Of a DNA stretch of 64,000 nucleotides, positions 7,201-17,094 are shown piece by piece. Under the pieces are notes generated by a model that saw nothing but the letters and a program-made list of their open reading frames with translations, made no database searches and was not told the DNA's origin. The translations under genes were made by a program, and so were the position numbers. The first letter of the stretch is position 1, and every line of letters begins with the position of its first letter. Origin of the DNA: Eutreptiella sp. 'Long Island Sound 2002' (taxonomy: Eukaryota; Euglenozoa; Euglenophyceae; Eutreptiales; Eutreptiaceae); the NCBI GenBank assembly GCA_964036045.1, contig OZ038378.1, positions 158,790,576 through 158,854,575 on the forward strand. The letters run 5' to 3'.

Positions 7201-9069
7201 TCCACCTATGAGCAGGAATTGCTCGCGGGTATGCTGGTGCTATCCTCACAAGCACGACTGTTGGGGAGTAACCCTGTGGTCTGGCTATGCGACCAAGAAC
7301 CGGTCCGCAGTTTCCAGAAGGGTTCCCCACCTGAGAAGGCCAAGCTACGGCGCTGGTGGACCTACCTCAGTCAACTACGGCTGACGGTGCACCATATCCA
7401 GGGAGTGAAGAACGAGTGTGCCGACTACATCAGCCGCAACAACTTCGACGCCCTGATTGGTGCCCGGTCTGAAGCGCTGGCTAAGGAGGCGTTCAGCCGT
7501 ATGGACGTACATCTGGACCTGAACATGACCATGATACGCCCCCTGGATGGACTCCAACAATCGGAGTACCTACAGGAGTTTGGGGATATCTACCGGCGCC
7601 TGGAGAAACGCCTTGAACCCCTCCTGGTCAACCAAGACCAGTGGAAGCGGGACAAGAGCTACCTCTGGCACGAGGACCGCATCGTGGTGCCTAGTGACCG
7701 AGTCCCAGCGCTGCTGAAGTGGACCCATGAGTCCAGTGGTCATGTGGGTGCTGACCGTACCCTGAGGCTGTTCAAGCAGTGGTTCCACACTACGTGGACT
7801 GACGACCAACTGCGGAAGACACTCCAGCCTATCGTGGACAAGTGCCCGTGCAGGTCCTGTAAACCAGGGGATATCAGGGACAGAGGTCTCTACTCGACCC
7901 TGCCCATCCCACACTGTGCCAACAGTGTTCTATACGTGGACTACACGGAGATGCCGAAGTTCGGGGGCTATGACTTCGCCCTCGTGGTAACCTGTGGGTT
8001 GACCAGGTTTACCAGGGTGTTCCCATGTACCAAGCACATTACCGGAGAGGAGACTATCAAGATACTCCTGGAGGAGTGGTTTTGTGTCTATGGGGCGCCC
8101 AAGGAGATCAACTCCGATGAGGACGTACGAGTACGCTCAGATACTGGCTGGTACAAGAGGGTCCTGAGATCCCTCAATGTCCAGGTGTCTACGGGGATTC
8201 CCTACTCTCACACGAGCAACCCCCTATGTGAGCGACAGATTTGTGTCCTGAAGGAGAACGTCAGGATATGGTGCAAAACTGAACGCACCAGAGACTGGGT
8301 GAGACTACTCCCCGTCATATCCTTGATGATGAACTCCCAAGAGAGTTCAGCTACTGGCTACTCGCCACATGAGCTATTCATGGGGCGCCCGGCGTGGTTC
8401 CTACATGCCCCCTATCCAGAGGACACCCATTCTTCTGTGGGTGAATGGGTCCAAGAGCAACAAGCGAAGGTGGACAAGGCCAAGGCTATGCTCCAGAGAG
8501 TGAGGGAGCGTCAGGGGAACAAGAAGAACATGCACCGTGTACCGGCCACCTACCAAGAGGGGGACTGGGTGCTGGTGCACCACAGTCGACTACCCGCCTG
8601 GCCACGCTCTACCAGCGATGACCCATACTTCGGGCCGTACAAGATCCTATCTGTGGATGGGCACCGTATCACCGTGCGGTGTTCTCCCCGTCTAGGGGGG
8701 ACCCTGGTGTGCGCTGCTCAACACCTGAAGCGCTACCATGATCCTGAAGACCTCTGTGGGGAAGAGTGGGAGCTGAACGACGAGGAAATCGCCGCTCTGG
8801 ACCTACAAGGGGCTGCCAGCCCTATGGAAGTTGAGGGTGAACTCCCCGACATGAACGCCGAGGAGATGGCTAAGGAGGGCTTCTACCTGGTGAAGTCTGT
8901 CCTACGCCACCGCTATCGCCAGGGTTGGCGCTTCCTCACCCTCTGGGAAGGGTTTGGAGTCGAAGAGGCCACCTGGGAGCCCTTCTCTGCATTTGTTCTA
9001 CCTGAGGGACGCCTAAACTCAGTTCTGGTTGACTACTTGTCCCAGAACAACCTTTTCCTGAGTTGCTGA
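4183..9069 (+). CDS. Ty3/gypsy chromovirus Pol polyprotein with extra Dam-like domain
   Basis: An uninterrupted frame of 1,628 codons after the UGA. Domains, numbered from codon 4183: aspartic protease (VLDTGATISIV, Asp about 28); a Dam-like methyltransferase domain (about 180-290: ELFAS, NPRF at 219-222, VLCSPDWG at about 240-246); an acidic linker with a Cys cluster (CVCEPPRACLCCH, about 508-520); reverse transcriptase (about 605-830: FLVAKPGS, MPFGVANAP, catalytic HIDD at 785-788 instead of YxDD); RNase H (VTDAS at about 937, YSTYEQELLAGM); integrase with an HHCC zinc site, then catalytic Asp 1253, Asp 1314 and Glu 1350 (D-x35-E); and a C-terminal chromodomain (about 1567-1606: FLTLWEGFGVEEATWEPFSAF). 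The chromodomain places it among chromoviruses. Pol matures the particle, copies the RNA and integrates the DNA. The frame is intact while gag is broken, so it could still act in trans if expressed. Confidence 0.95.
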   Translation, partial: RGRSGGTQDLVFWVRIRLGGREYLGVLDTGATISIVAKKILPCGSLKNTMTTAAIRMGDGHVVHSCGDCEVEVPMGSRTIAHRFYVMDTEAFDFVLGTDFFVQHSQIQSLTLQAPYLLYVDHGSGRESVPLEQSEHTLSYLRLSKEEPSNMMAASKTEDYQLLGEVLDQGLKELGYSREDLSVELFASDKQHVLDLYCSKGKNCSYKFYWPSFGMAYGNPRFSELGKVLTKVALERSRMVLCSPDWGAHGGNEYWRTLLDKLTISSVRLPDEAIYVPLGRKTPIGKPGWGSMLSVVDGSLTTIPWEDLDPTLVQAIQRESDGLALGDLKDRLRPQDAVETTPGGDEYVVTDTNAPNSPCHVPVPDGFSECGLSELPSSIHSDDETEHDAFFVQTAVEKVENAEYVTPLKPLLSMRVEDPVDEELDPRSRLREYVDSKRKLVAKKLCYAKPIRSSWPLKQGRMGDLSQLKEDLEQKITTWQREVDLKLMKSVWGAHVRTPEEDDLSEECVCEPPRACLCCHRPPEMVEQDLLYAYQGLKDATTGEESVEDHLPTSIQGASNLHSDEDMEDKIKVLDPRVQKLIRTYLEVFGELPPPASCDKLVQMDLKLKPEFVGHKIRRRPYPAPKEQADEIERQIQECIDAGLVLEYKDGDYPLHCSPCFLVAKPGSTAKRLVVDYGEPNKKTLNHSGSIPNMESTLEKIASCRYKTKMDKRSGFWQVDLTPNAQELLAFITPQGRVFKWEVMPFGVANAPALFQELMNKILSILRRRPKVQELISRGAQMEAHIDDVCLGTNTQEDHLILLGEFFAVCQENHTRLKLEKCEFMQETMQYLGFDVGYGWWTPAASKAKPLMDAKVRHEDPIKGLHDVRSFIGACNFYRRHIKNFTYTSAVLTDLIKKSTTWRWGPQEQQAFDELKDKVANAKCLGVPRAQGEIILVTDASNVGGGGTLFQWQVLEKEEFDSAISQWETEGLNRDGTLKHSYPDDKWVLVPLGHWNWKWNQARGNYSTYEQELLAGMLVLSSQARLLGSNPVVWLCDQEPVRSFQKGSPPEKAKLRRWWTYLSQLRLTVHHIQGVKNECADYISRNNFDALIGARSEALAKEAFSRMDVHLDLNMTMIRPLDGLQQSEYLQEFGDIYRRLEKRLEPLLVNQDQWKRDKSYLWHEDRIVVPSDRVPALLKWTHESSGHVGADRTLRLFKQWFHTTWTDDQLRKTLQPIVDKCPCRSCKPGDIRDRGLYSTLPIPHCANSVLYVDYTEMPKFGGYDFALVVTCGLTRFTRVFPCTKHITGEETIKILLEEWFCVYGAPKEINSDEDVRVRSDTGWYKRVLRSLNVQVSTGIPYSHTSNPLCERQICVLKENVRIWCKTERTRDWVRLLPVISLMMNSQESSATGYSPHELFMGRPAWFLHAPYPEDTHSSVGEWVQEQQAKVDKAKAMLQRVRERQGNKKNMHRVPATYQEGDWVLVHHSRLPAWPRSTSDDPYFGPYKILSVDGHRITVRCSPRLGGTLVCAAQHLKRYHDPEDLCGEEWELNDEEIAALDLQGAASPMEVEGELPDMNAEEMAKEGFYLVKSVLRHRYRQGWRFLTLWEGFGVEEATWEPFSAFVLPEGRLNSVLVDYLSQNNLFLSC
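4717..5040 (+). other. Dam-like N6-adenine methyltransferase domain within Pol
   Basis: The segment reads ELFAS, then LYCSKGKNCSYKFYW, then YGNPRFSELGKVLTKV, then MVLCSPDWG, and further on EYWRTLLDKL. This order matches phage-type Dam-like methyltransferases and the MT domain of DIRS-type retroelements: an FAS block, an (N/D)PP(Y/F) catalytic block, a helix, and a strand ending in P. The catalytic block is NPRF here, so activity may be lost. A homologue with intact NPPF lies at 25000-25257 on the other strand. The assignment is by motif order only. Confidence 0.6.
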
Positions 9070-9494
9070 GGCTCGCTGAGACGCTTGCCTCCAAGACTAA
9101 AGCTAGGGACTGAACCTTACCCTTACCTGCCAAAGCGTATGTGTGAGTGTGCTAGTCCTAAGGTCCTGAGAGCAAGCCGCAGAAGTGGTGTCCTAATTAT
9201 ACCCAAGTCTGCGCCCTTGCTGAACCTGGAGGGTTGGCTTATTGATGCCACGGGGTACGCCCCGGGTCTCCCCTCCCCTATGCGCCCAATTTCTGTGCTG
9301 GCGCAAAACCTTGGGGGAATACCCAGCGTACTAATCCAGGTATTGTTTTCCCTACCTATCTGTCTACTACAGGGAGGGGTGGCCAAAAGCTATGAAGGCA
9401 TGAAAACGCCGTTTGCTATGTGGCCAAAAACACTGACCTAACCACTGCCAGAGCCCACCAACCCCGCTACAATTGCAGGAAAAGGGTGGGACAG
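9070..9494. other. Ty3 3' untranslated region with polypurine tract
   Basis: There is no supported ORF after the Pol stop. The stretch ends in a purine-rich run (GCAGGAAAAGGGTGGGA, about 9476-9491), a plausible plus-strand primer just before the predicted 3' LTR. Confidence 0.5.
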
Positions 9495-10466
9495 TGACAC
9501 ACCCCCTACAGGTCCTACACACCCTACAGTGTCACCATCCTGGTGGGCGAGCACTGGGCAACTGGCTCTAGCCCCCACTCAGGACTACCACTCCTACACG
9601 CACACTCTACTGGGCGTTGCGAAGGTAAAGGACTCGTGGGTCCTAGCGACCCTCCTGTGAAATGACAAGAGAACACAGCGCTGCTAAGCGACTGTGGCCT
9701 AACAGGGGACACCACAACGCGTTTCCCCTGCTAGAGCTTGGAGGGAAGGAGTGCTCTCGCGTGCAAGGCGCAGATGTCGATGAAGTCGGACTCCCTGCTC
9801 TGCCACAGGCGGAGCGGAGTTACTTGTTTGTGTGATCTGCGCCCTTGTTTAGCAGGGCATAAAAAAAAATGCTGCTGCACCAATCACCCTACCTGCCCAC
9901 CTGTAAAACAAAGGCAAATGAAAGGGCGTTTGCGGCGGAGGAACCAAGCCACGCTGCAGGTATTATACCCTTCTCAGCGTGACCTATAATACACTGTCCG
10001 CAAACACGCTGCAGGAGCAGCAACCCTTGTCAAGCAAGCAAGCGTTAAGGGACTCCTCAGGTTCTCTTAAAGAACGTACCGAGGAGCCCCTAGGTAGCCT
10101 AAACAAGGTTTACCGTGCGCACTTCGCGTGGCCTACCCTTTAATGCGTGTGTGCATGCACGAGTATGCGACAAGAGCGTGGGCAAACCTGCCCATCTACG
10201 CGTCAATCTTGACTCCACCAGGGGGTGGCCCCGCCTGGGCGTACCTACCTTACCTACCGCTGGGAAGGTGAGAGGACAAAAGGGGCGCACGCGAAGAACG
10301 TTGCTATGCACTTGTGTGTATGTCTAATCACCCTGATCTGACCGCTAATCATCTGCAATCTTTCTAATCAATCCCTCTATCGCGTTCTCTCTTTGTTAGC
10401 GCTGCTACAAGGGTCGTTCACGGAGACACGAGACGAGCAATGTGTATGCGGCATGCGAGACGAACA
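9495..10466 (+). repeat. Probable 3' LTR of the Ty3 element
   Basis: It starts TGACACACCCC right after the polypurine tract, which resembles many chromovirus LTR starts, and is proposed to end ...GACGAACA at 10466. TATA-like TATAATACA lies near 9985. The partner 5' LTR is upstream of the window, so both ends are inferred. The right edge could be anywhere up to 10474, where the R1 repeat begins. Confidence 0.45.
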
Positions 10467-10474
10467 TACCTGTA

Positions 10475-12164
10475 GTTTATACCTGATTCATTGAAGTCTT
10501 TTCGTTCATTTTCGAATTCTTGAATTTTTGAAGCTTCTATTAGTGTGGGTGGAATCTGTATGTTTATTTATTAATGTGTGTCTCGTCATTTTCAAGACTA
10601 CGTGAGACATACGTTTATAATTCCATTATTTCTCCATTTTCCGGCGCTTCGCTAGGAGCCGCTCCTGCGCGCCGCCATTTTATGCGTATGAATTTCTGGA
10701 TTTAAAAAATCCAGAGATGACTATAATTTCTATAAAAATGTGCTTCTGATGCACAATTGCATTCTGCTCAGGTGTGTCGTTTCAGAAAAATTCTACGCCG
10801 TCATTTGACGGATTTTGGTGTCGTTGCTTCGTTTTTGCGTGGATTCGTCCATAATTCTCCCATTCCTGCCTCTGCAGATACCCACGCGCAGCCTCGCTGA
10901 GCAGGCCGTGTTCGGGCCGAAACGCAGGTGCCTGGAGAGACTGAGCAGAACCAAGACCCCACCAAGGGGCAAATTTAATTTTCTTTCGACTCCCTTCGCC
11001 CTAAGACAGGTCACAGGTCGCCAGCAGGTTTACGAGAACCCATGCGAGTGTGTATATTGTGTCTTGCGTTTGGGTTTGTGTCGACGCTGCGTCTTGGAGG
11101 GAGGGATGCATATGCACATGTTTGGCATGCTCCCATACTAACCCAACCAAGCCACAGGAGCCCCGGCAGCGCCATGAGCGCTGAGTCTTCTGTAGGATAT
11201 GTTACATACAAAGCAGCAAAAGAGCGCCAGCCATGGTGAGCGCCCATTTTTCAGTGTGAGGGAAACTGTAGGTATTTTAAAGTAGATGTGGAAACCAAGG
11301 AAAGGCCAAGAAAAATTCCCTTTTTCCTAAAATGCGACAGTGGTGGCCACCACAGCACAAGGGGGGAGTAAGAAAAAGTGCTTTTCCATTGCTTTGAGGC
11401 ATACTCTAGTTGTATTAGAGATGCACTGAGCATCCATGCATTTTAATCTTAGTATTGGTCCAACCAAAACTGGTGATAACACATTTTGACCTATGGAACC
11501 AAACACCTAATCAGGATATGGAGTGGACCCCTTAATCCCCTTTCAATGTGAAGTAAAATACCATTTCCTGAGTTGACTGAGCACTGACATACCTAAAGTA
11601 GAGCCTATGAATTTATCTATGTTTTTCCATGAATTCTTAGCTATCCTAGTGGTATGCACCCTAGGGGGCTGGGCACCTCTTTTTGAGAGGTCCTGGGTTC
11701 AATTCCTGGTCAGCCTAGCTAAGTAGGAAGATCCCATGTGACATGGCAGTGACCTCATCGCCACATACCATGCCACCTCAGCACATATGGGACCCAAAAC
11801 AAAGAGTGCACATCTCCTAAGATGGCACTATGGAGAGAGAGTGATCCTGAGGCAGTTTTCTAACTCTTTTCCTAAAACATTTCAGCTATCTTTGTGAATA
11901 TGCATTCATATGTGACCTGAGTTGCAGTTTCTGTGAATATCCAATCATCTTTCACTGTTTACACTGCAGCCCTTCATGCTTTGATCCTGAATTACCTTCT
12001 CCTTGCATACTATTGGCTTGGGCTATCCTGGATTGACTTGGCTTTACTGTATTTCAACAAACAAAAGCTTTTCATCATCCAAAACAAGCAGCAGGACACC
12101 CTACAGCAACAACAAGCAGCAGGAGAAGCAAAAACACAGTGCTGAAAACACTATAAACTTTTCT
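10475..12164. repeat. R1 repeat, copy A (1.69 kb)
   Basis: It is nearly collinear with 17095-18773, from GTTTATACCTGATTC at the left to ACTATAAACTTTTCT at the right. No convincing coding frame runs through it. It holds a tRNA-like cloverleaf at 11637-11722. In copy B R1 starts directly after an LTR, so R1 may be the 5' interior of an LTR element. Here it is preceded by the Ty3 LTR region and followed directly by R2. Confidence 0.85.
11637..11722 (+). other. tRNA-like cloverleaf in R1 (possible SINE head)
   Basis: A closing stem TTAGCT/AGCTAA encloses a D-like arm (CCTAG/CTAGG), an anticodon-like arm (ACCTC, loop TTTTTGA, GAGGT; a TTT triplet where Lys would read) and a T-like arm with a B-box match GGTTCAATTCC (11696-11706). 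The T stem has wobble pairs and the acceptor is not canonical, so it is tRNA-derived rather than a working tRNA. An almost identical copy is at 18258-18343. Confidence 0.4.
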
Positions 12165-12876
12165 CTGCACAAGTACTGTGCACTGCACGTTGTGCACTGC
12201 ACCTGCACTCTGTAAAGTACTGTGCACGGCACCAGGATGGTGCGAACCCAGTGGGCACAACATAATCTGTTTGTCGGATATTTTGTGCCCATGCTCTGTG
12301 CGTTGCGCCTGTGTGTCTCTGTCCTTTTGGGATCACCCCTAGGCAGGGTACTCTGGGCCAGGCTCCCTAGGCAGAAATTGCAGTTGGGTTTTGAAAATAA
12401 TTTCGAAACTCTGGCTGGGTTTTTGCACTGACTAGGGCTGTTGGAGCTGGGTTTTATATAATGAAAAATGACTGCAAGTTACAGGTAAGATCAGGAAGAT
12501 GTGCAGGATTTTTTTTTTTCATTATATACAGGCTTTAGTGGGAGTGTGTTACAACACCTCCCAGAAAGGGAATGGGGTTTTTATAGCATTTGCTGCAGGC
12601 TTTTCCCCAACCCCTGAGCAGGGATTTTTTTTTGTACATTAAAACAAAAAGCCCCTGACACCTGGTGGGTTTCCATTTCAGGGCACTGGGGTGTGGCAGA
12701 AGTTTTTGTTTTGTACATAATGGTTGTAGTAAATACCATGTCACAGGTACAGTATAGGTTTATGCTGAAATAGCTCAGATTGGCTTTGGGTGTATCTTAC
12801 CCATTTGCCTCCATTATTCATATTTTTTCAGCAACAAACTCAGCTCTGGACCCTGAGTTTGAGCTTGGTGGGGGAG
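12164..12876. repeat. R2 repeat, copy A (pre-LTR interior)
   Basis: It matches 15953-16662. It begins CTGCACAAGTACTGTGCAC with clustered short repeats of GTGCACTGCAC, and ends in the purine tract GGTGGGGGAG that abuts the LTR at 12877. It is therefore the 3' interior of the second LTR family. No gene is seen. Confidence 0.85.
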
Positions 12877-13307
12877 TGTAATGGGTCCACAAATGTAGAA
12901 GATACTCTTATCTATTTTGTTTCCAAATTTATTGTAGAGTATGCATTTTTATTATAATATGGGTTGCAGATTGGCCCGCGAAATTCGCGGACGGGAAATG
13001 CCAGCTGGCAGCCGCGCATCGCGATTATTCTACGTAGATTTAAATTTTGGATCTCAAGAAAACTATTGTTTTTAATAGTTAATTATCAATGATTTATCAT
13101 TATTTCATCAATAGGCATCCATGTGCCATTTCTGTGTATCATGTCACAGGATGTCTGTCTTAACATGTGATCAGAACTGAACGATGACTTACAACGAGTT
13201 TCCGGATTTCATTGCAGTGCTGTGCTATGGAAGATACGGGTGCTGAAGTGACGGAGATCCAGTAGATCAGGGTAAGAAAGTAGATGCTCAAGTAACTTTT
13301 GATTACA
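12877..13307 (+). repeat. Second-family LTR, copy 1
   Basis: 431 bp, TGTAATGGGTCC...TTGATTACA, with the same terminal bases as the LTR family at 483-3520. It is the 3' LTR of the R1-R2 unit on its left. It differs at several sites from 16663-17093 and from 13313-13657, which agree with each other, so it belongs to a different insertion or an older unit. Confidence 0.88.
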
Positions 13308-13312
13308 AGACT

Positions 13313-13657
13313 GCTGCAGATTGGCCCGCGAAATTCGCGGACGGAAAATGCCAGATGGCAGCCGCGCATCGCGATTATTCTACGTAGATTTAAATTTTTG
13401 ATCTGAAGAAAACTATTGTTTTTAATAGTTAATTATCAATGATTTATCATTATTTCATTAATAGGCATCCATGTGCCATTTCTGTGTATCATGTCACAGG
13501 ATGCCTGTCTTAACATGTGATCAGAACTGAACGATGACTTACAACGAGTTTCCGGATTTCAGTGCAGTGCTGTGCTATGGAAGATACGGGTGCTGAAGTG
13601 ACGGAGATCCAACAGATCAGGGTAAGAAAGTAGATGCTCAAGTAAGTTTTGATTACA
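13313..13657 (+). repeat. Second-family LTR, copy 2 (5'-truncated)
   Basis: It matches the last 345 bp of the 431-bp LTR, starting at CTGCAGATTGG. It shares diagnostic bases with 16663-17093 rather than with the neighbour at 12877-13307. It is therefore the left LTR of the inner element and has lost its first ~86 bp, with the U3 end replaced by the tail of the previous LTR. Confidence 0.85.
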
Positions 13658-13919
13658 AGACAGTTCATCCGAGTGCCTTTTGTTGTCTATTGGGTCTGTG
13701 CTTCGGTGCTTCAGTCACCGGCGGCAGCGACTCTACGGCGCTGCTGTGGCGAGCAGTGTGGCTGGTGAGGAGTCACTGCGTGAGCGCTGCACGAGATACT
13801 GACGTAAAAGAGACATTGCCTGCTCTGATGATGACCACTTCCAAGGTGCACACGCGCGGCTGAGTGCGACTGTCCGTGACTTGGAGGAGACTGCTTTGAC
13901 TTAGCCCTTTCTGAAGAGC
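13658..13919. other. 5' leader of the second LTR element
   Basis: There is no TGG-initiated tRNA primer site after the LTR, as in the first family, and no ORF. Confidence 0.4.
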
Positions 13920-14804
13920 ATGGAGGAGGACACGTTCCTTTGCGCGTTGCGCGGTCGTGACCTGACATCTGCGGTGTGCTCTGTACAGGAAGGCGGGGAC
14001 AACCAACCCTCATCGGAGGTTCCGTTGCTGCAGGCAAAGCTGCTGCAAGTGGGCCTGGCGAATCGCGCTCGTGGAGTGGGCTGGATGCCGGAGTTCAAGG
14101 ACTTGTTGCGTACACTGAAGGTCTGCCCCAGTGTGTGTGTGAGCGCGTTGCCGCGCGCCTACAATGTCTGCTATGGCTGTTGGGTGTATGAAGAGAGTGG
14201 TTGCACTACGCTTGCGACGACCGAAGCTGTTGAATGTGAACACCGGAAGGGTCTCTATGTGCTTGAACAGCGCTTGTTCGAAGGTTTGCTTACAGAGATG
14301 TTCGTCTGCTTGAAGCGTCGATAGGAGAAGTTGGGTTTTCACCGTGATATTGAGATTCTGACGTGGGAAGCGCTGCGGGCTTTGGGTTATTCGACTGGTT
14401 ATCCTCTGCCGGAGATGGACTTGGTGGATTCTTTTGTGGCGCTGGAGAATGCAGCACGGGTGCAGGTGCTTGCTGGCAAAGATCGACTTGGTTCGAGCCG
14501 CTCGCTGGCGTTCAGTGACCAACGCGTGGACGCGGCGATCGCACGTGAAGACTGGAAATGGCTGTCAGCGCGAGGTATTCTGTATGGGCGTTTGAGTGAG
14601 TTTGTGGATGTGGCCGAAGAAGACGCACGAGTTGTTCTTTTGTGTCAGGAGGACGAGGCCTTCGGAGCCTTGAAGGTGGCCGCCGGTGCTGGAGCGGTAA
14701 AGCGCAAGAAGGGCAAACGGGGTAAGCGGTCTGCTGCTGCGGTTGCGCGCAGGCAGGCCAAGGGGCACGTGGAACGTGGATTTGGCGACTGTGCGCTTGA
14801 CTGA
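13920..14804 (+). pseudogene. Orphan ORF of the second LTR element (one in-frame TAG)
   Basis: ATG at 13920, TAG at 14322-14324, then the same frame open to TGA at 14802-14804, about 294 codons in all. The first part is Cys-rich (VCPSVCVSALPRAYNVCYGC). The second part is acidic and helical, with ILTWEALRALGYSTGYPLPEMDL and EDARVVLLCQEDEAF. It ends in a basic tail (KRKKGKRGKRSAAAVARRQ). I recognise no family. Position and basic tail parallel the 201-aa ORF of the first LTR family, although the sequences are not obviously alike. A rapidly evolving packaging protein or a captured exon are the two options. The TAG either kills this copy or marks a readthrough or splice arrangement. Confidence 0.5.
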
Positions 14805-15952
14805 GGGCAAACGATTCTGTGTGGGTTTGGCGGTGCGGCGTTATGGGCATGTTCGCTTTCTTGGCGGTGCGGCGTTTGTTTGCCTGTTGGTAAGGCGGGC
14901 GTTCTTGTGGTTAGCCTGCTGACTTCATGGTTGGTTTACTGGATTTTGGTGGCTGTTGTTATATATTGGCAGATATGGCTGAATGTGGACTAAATGAGTA
15001 GAATGTGAACTTTGGGTATGACAACGCGCGTCGTAGGAGAGTAAAAAAGTATGCGAAGTTGTTTGTGGTAGTGTATGGAGGTTCAGGTTTGTTTTTGTTT
15101 TGGCTGTGGGCTTGGATGTGCCCTGTTTTTGCTTTGCGGGCCCTTCGTCGTGGGCTGTGGGCCTGTTGGCCTTGTTTGGGCCCTGTGTGGGCGCCTGTAT
15201 GTATTCTGTTTGTGGCACGGCTTTGCACGTGCCTCTTTGTCACTCACAGGTCTTTCCAGGTAATTTTTCTCCAGATTTTTTCTGCTTTTTTTTTGCTGAA
15301 AGGGGCTGCACGAGATGGGTTGGGGGATGGAGATGGGTTAGGGGAGGCCAATTTGCCTTTAAGGTACCCCCCCTTCAGTGCAGCAGCCCCCTTGGGAGAT
15401 CCAGAGCCAAAAAACCTTTTCTTGAAAAAACTTCTACAACCCCTGGGGATATTTTTTTATACTCTTTACCTGCTGCAGATTTTTGGGTGGTCCGAGGACA
15501 TGTAGTGGGGGGCATGGCAAGCCTTCATAATACTTTTATAAGTGGGGTTGGGGTATGGGACGCCAACTATGCCCCCTCCCCCCTCCAGGTCAGCAGGTAC
15601 GCCAGTGCGTGAGACGTCAGGCCCAGTGGAAGGGCAGAGAGCAAGTGGGTCAGTGGGAACCTCTGCTCTGCTGGCAGAGTTGTACTTTACATTTTTTATT
15701 TTGGGAAAGGGTTTGGCATTTGAATTTGCAGGGTGTTCCTCAGTTCTGGTGTCTGGGTGTGAGCACTTTGCTTGGTGAGTGCGAGGTATGTGTAAGCGTG
15801 CATGGTATGGTGAAGAATTGAATATTGGATGACATGTGGAGGAGGCGTGAAGAATTGAATATTTGATGCTGGATGACATGTGGAGGAGTCGTGAAGAATT
15901 GATATTTTTGATCTGACGTGTTCTTTTTTTCTTTTTTGTTCGTTTGTTCAAT
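14805..15952. other. Non-coding interior of the second LTR element
   Basis: T/G-rich sequence without a supported ORF. It contains one short tandem repeat listed separately at 15811-15914. Confidence 0.5.
15811..15914. repeat. Short tandem repeat (about 2.5 copies)
   Basis: The phrase GTGAAGAATTGAATAT followed by GGATGACATGTGGAGGAG is repeated twice, then partly a third time. Confidence 0.7.
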
Positions 15953-16662
15953 GCTGCACAAGTACTGTGCACTGCACGTTGTGCACTGCACCTGCACTCT
16001 GTAAAGTACTGTGCACGGCACCAGGATGGTGCGAACCCAGTGGGCACAACAGAATCTGTTTGTGCGATATTTTTGTGCCCATGCTCTATGCCTTGCGCCT
16101 ATGTGTCTCTGTCCTCTTGGGATCTCCCCTAGGCAGGGTACTCTGGGCCAGGCTCCCTAGGCAAGAATTGCAGTTGGGTTTTGAAAATAATTTCGAAACT
16201 CTGGCTGGGTTTTTGCACTGACTAGGGCTGTTGGAGCTGGTTTTTATATAATGAAAAATGACTGCAAGTTACAAGTAAGATCAGGAAGATGTGCAGGATT
16301 TTCTTTCATTATATACAGGTTTTAGTGGGAGTGTGTTAACACACCTCCCAGAAAGGGAATGGGGTTTTTATAGCCTTTGCTGCAGGCTTTTCCCCAACCC
16401 CTGAGCAAGGATTTTTTTTGTACATTAAAACAAAAAGCCCCTGACACCTGGTGGGTTTCCATTTCAGGGCACTGGGGTGTGGCAGAAGTTTTTGTTTTGT
16501 ACATAATGGTTGTAGTAAATACCATGTCACAGGTACAGTATAGGTTTATGCTGAAATAGCTCAGATTGGCTTTGGGTGTATCTTACCCATTTGCCCCCAT
16601 TATTCATATTTTTTCAGCAACAAACTCAGCTCTGGAACCTGAGTTTGAGCTTGGTGGGGGAG
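15953..16662. repeat. R2 repeat, copy B (pre-LTR interior)
   Basis: It matches 12164-12876 with few differences and ends in the same polypurine tract before the LTR at 16663. No gene is seen. Confidence 0.85.
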
Positions 16663-17093
16663 TGTAATGGGTCCACAAATGTAGAAGATACTCTTATCTA
16701 TTTTGTTTCCAAATTTATTGTAGAGTATGCATTTTTATTATAATATGGGCTGCAGATTGGCCCGCGAAATTCGCGGACGGAAAATGCCAGATGGCAGCCG
16801 CGCATCGCGATTATTCTACGTAGATTTAAATTTTTGATCTGAAGACAACTATTCTTTTTAATAGTTAATTATCAATGATTTATCATTATTTCATTAATAG
16901 GCATCCATGTGCCATTTCTGTGTATCATGTCACAGGATGCCTGTCTTAACATGTGATCAGAACTGAACGATGACTTACAACGAGTTTCCGGATTTCAGTG
17001 CAGTGCTGTGCTATGGAAGATACGGGTGCTGAAGTGACGGAGATCCAACAGATCAGGGTAAGAAAGTAGATGCTCAAGTAAGTTTTGATTACA
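16663..17093 (+). repeat. Second-family LTR, copy 3 (right LTR)
   Basis: 431 bp, TGTAATGGGTCC...TTGATTACA. It shares diagnostic bases with 13313-13657. R1 copy B begins one base after its end. Confidence 0.9.
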
Positions 17094-17094
17094 A

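Larger units (their letters stand above)
13313..17093 (+). mobile_element. Second non-autonomous LTR element in a tandem LTR complex
   Basis: It comprises a truncated left LTR (13313-13657), an interior (13658-16662) with one ORF (13920-14804), R2 and a polypurine tract, and a full right LTR (16663-17093). No pol motifs are present. It is joined on the left to a unit R1-R2-LTR (10475-13307) and on the right to another R1 (17095-18773). The order is R1-R2-LTR-(LTR)-ORF interior-R2-LTR-R1. I read this as units sharing LTRs, formed by recombination or template switching. No flanking target duplication could be assigned. Confidence 0.8.

Noticed and set aside
5259-8583. Minus-strand ORFs in the Ty3 pol region
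   Set aside because: Shadows of the intact Pol frame without motifs.
10115-10327. Two exactly opposing 70-aa ORFs within the Ty3 LTR
   Set aside because: Chance open frames in GC-rich LTR sequence on both strands, no motif.
14925-15612. Several long overlapping ORFs on both strands
   Set aside because: They overlap in many frames in T/G-rich sequence, have no motifs and no consistent start; composition explains them.
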